Part shown: positions 6,654-7,950 of the stretch, piece after piece
Position numbering within the stretch: position 1 is the stretch's first letter
Layout of the letters: every line of letters begins with the position of its first letter
Assembly: GCA_014381035.1 (NCBI GenBank)
Contig: JACMIS010000619.1
Location: 1-7,950 of the forward strand
DNA from: Armatimonadota bacterium
GTDB lineage: Bacteria > Armatimonadota > Armatimonadia > Armatimonadales > Armatimonadaceae
Length of the DNA: 7,950 nt
Direction of reading: 5' to 3'
Notes under the pieces: model-generated
Told to the model about the DNA's origin: nothing
What the model saw: the letters and a program-made list of their open reading frames with translations, nothing else
Database searches by the model: none
Program-made: the position numbers and the translations under genes

Positions 6654-7757
6654 ATGTGTAGTAGCATACGAGTGACACGATCAATAGTACGGCGCGGAAT
6701 AATCGGGGCGACGCTGATCGCCGGGTTCTGCATTGTTACGAGTGCTGCGTTGGCAGAGCCGCCCGTTTCGATGGCACCTCCTCTGGGCATAGCGACCGGT
6801 GTCGCTCCTGAGCCGCCCGCGAATGACGGCACGTCAAGCGTCTATAACTTCAAGAGCGTACCGGAAAACCAACAGGTGCCGTTGAATCGTGCGGTCTTCG
6901 ATCAGAACGGCTATCAACTTTTTGGTAGAGTGGGGGAAACGATTGTAGTACCGTTCATCAATCAGAATCTCTACGTGATGAAATTCGCACCGTCCCCGGA
7001 TAATTCGTTGTATTTCATCAACGCCAACGGTACACCGACCCTGTATGTGCCCCGGAATGGTTACTTGGACAATACAACCGAACCGGGAGCAAAGTGGTAT
7101 CCGTTCTCGAAAAGTTTCCAGCCAGAGACTCCTGATTTGTCAGGCACCGCGCCGAGCTACTCCCAATTCCTCAACCCTGACTGGTATCCGGATGCGATCC
7201 TGTCCGGGGGATACTACGGTATACGTCCGTTTTCATCGGGCGGCTTCTTCGGCACCTCCCCTGGATTAACACTCCATTTAGGCGGAAGTCCTTATTACAG
7301 CAGGTACGATTACCGCCCGAATGTTTTCCTAAACCCTTACCCGTACCGTTTCGGCTACTTCAACCAACCGACTTACAATATCCTTCCCCGTCCTCGCGTT
7401 GGACAACCGGCTCATGACTCCGTCGGTGATCATGGCGACCACGGTTTCCCGAAGCATGAACACGATTTCGCAAATGGGGGGCACCCATTTCACGGTGCTA
7501 GCCCACGATTTAGCAACAACCACGGCGTGCGCGAAAGTACGCCTCGATTCACAGGAAAGCCGAACTTCATCAGAAATCGGGACCGCGCACCGGGTCCCGT
7601 CTTTGGTAGACCGACCGGGGGTTCAGAAAGCAAGTCTGGATTCAAAGGCGGGGTTCGGGCGGACAACGACCGTCGTGGAGGAAATCGAGCACCCGGCGGC
7701 ACCCGGAGTGGTGGTCGCTATTCCGGAGACAATGCCCGGGGCAGACGTGGTGGCTGA
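6654..7757 (+). CDS. Secreted protein of unknown function with His/Asp-rich and Arg/Gly-rich C-terminal regions
   Basis: I recognise no family. From the ATG at 6654 the product is 367 residues with a clear Sec signal peptide: a basic n-region (MCSSIRVTRSIVRRG), a hydrophobic core (IIGATLIAGFCIVTSAA) and the cleavage site ALA|EPP after residue 34. The frame opens 26 codons earlier at an ATG (6576), but that would place a long charged stretch before the signal peptide, and GAGG (6642-6645) is well spaced for the later start. Residues 61-150 look folded (VFDQNGYQLFGRVGETIVVPF; NLYVMKFAPSPDNSLYF; GTPTLYVPRNGYLD) and probably beta-rich. Residues 165-245 are rich in Tyr, Pro, Gly and Phe. Residues 254-280 carry eight His with several Asp/Glu, a possible metal-binding patch. 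Residues 300-367 are strongly basic with RGG-like repeats. It is exported and could sit in the envelope or matrix. It ends in tandem stops TGA TAG and has no functional link to ackA. Confidence 0.8.
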   Translation: MCSSIRVTRSIVRRGIIGATLIAGFCIVTSAALAEPPVSMAPPLGIATGVAPEPPANDGTSSVYNFKSVPENQQVPLNRAVFDQNGYQLFGRVGETIVVPFINQNLYVMKFAPSPDNSLYFINANGTPTLYVPRNGYLDNTTEPGAKWYPFSKSFQPETPDLSGTAPSYSQFLNPDWYPDAILSGGYYGIRPFSSGGFFGTSPGLTLHLGGSPYYSRYDYRPNVFLNPYPYRFGYFNQPTYNILPRPRVGQPAHDSVGDHGDHGFPKHEHDFANGGHPFHGASPRFSNNHGVRESTPRFTGKPNFIRNRDRAPGPVFGRPTGGSESKSGFKGGVRADNDRRGGNRAPGGTRSGGRYSGDNARGRRGG

Positions 7758-7882
7758 TAGAACCAGGAATGAAACTCCGGTCGGGTGGAAAGCGTGCGCA
7801 CAGAAGGGGCTTCGGCTTCGGTCGCGGTGAACCGGTCACTCATCCGGCATTCGCTTTCCATTGCTCAAACCGTTTCACGAAA

Positions 7883-7950
7883 TCAGACCGCCTTGGCTAT
7901 TCCGTTTTTTCTTTCGTCCCAGTCAGGTGGCAATGGCGGGTTGGTCTCGC
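7883..7950 (-). CDS. Possible C-terminal end of a gene entering from the right edge
   Basis: On the minus strand one frame is open from the window edge for 22 codons to a TGA (7883-7885), reading about NPPLPPDWDERKNGIAKAV at its end. The other two minus-strand frames have stops in this stretch. The residue make-up looks protein-like, but the length is too short to separate from chance, and no family can be named. If real, this gene converges on the secreted-protein gene. Confidence 0.25.
   Translation of the reverse strand, partial: ETNPPLPPDWDERKNGIAKAV

Noticed and set aside
6455..6832. Open frame of 125 codons on the minus strand overlapping the start of the secreted protein.
   Set aside because: It covers the signal-peptide coding region of a well-supported plus-strand gene and has no motif or convincing ribosome binding site.
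7399..7830. Open frame of 143 codons on the plus strand across the end of the secreted-protein gene.
   Set aside because: It is a frame-shifted reading of the His-rich and Arg/Gly-rich tail. The other frame carries the signal peptide and continuous composition through to the tandem stops.
7758..7950. Search for a terminator or a new plus-strand gene at the right edge, including an ATG at 7933 and the T-run at about 7905-7911.
   Set aside because: The T-run has no stable stem directly before it, and only six codons follow the ATG before the window ends, so neither can be supported.

Overview
The window is an ordinary-looking stretch of a bacterial chromosome with a moderately high GC content (mid-50s percent by eye), dense genes, ATG starts with AGGAG-type ribosome binding sites and sigma-70-like promoters. 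It shows no mobile elements, tRNA or rRNA genes, or CRISPR arrays. Taxonomy cannot be fixed from sequence alone. The xfp-ackA pair, the family mix and the Gly/Pro/Tyr-rich secreted protein would fit a free-living, poorly sampled phylum such as Armatimonadota or Planctomycetota, but this is a low-confidence guess.

Left block, minus strand (reading 1840 down to 1): a beta-propeller lactonase of the 6-phosphogluconolactonase type (761-1840), a GatB/YqeY-domain protein (248-694), and the N-terminal 82 residues of an HD-superfamily hydrolase that runs off the left edge (1-247). The HD gene starts on the base directly after the yqeY stop codon. A good sigma-70-like promoter (1881-1910) precedes the lactonase. 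A second promoter-like element (704-732) lies just before yqeY and would give an almost leaderless transcript.

Middle block, plus strand: a small protein of unknown function with a four-cysteine zinc-ribbon-like N-terminus and a Trp-rich basic tail (2054-2470). After 188 bases comes the phosphoketolase-acetate kinase operon, xfp (2659-5088) and ackA (5088-6374), whose stop and start codons overlap (TGATG). Together these two enzymes convert xylulose-5-phosphate or fructose-6-phosphate plus phosphate into acetyl phosphate, then acetate and ATP. The neighbouring lactonase could supply the oxidative pentose phosphate pathway that feeds xylulose-5-phosphate to the same route, but it is divergently transcribed and its substrate is unproven.

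Right block: a 279-base gap (6375-6653) with one weak hairpin, then a secreted protein of unknown function (6654-7757). It has a signal peptide, a Tyr/Pro/Gly/Phe-rich middle, a His/Asp-rich patch and an Arg/Gly-rich tail, and ends in tandem stop codons. The last 193 bases hold no convincing gene, only a possible 22-codon C-terminal fragment on the minus strand (7883-7950).

I found no clear new biological system. The best candidates for unexplained biology are the two unrecognised proteins and the tight HD/YqeY coupling.
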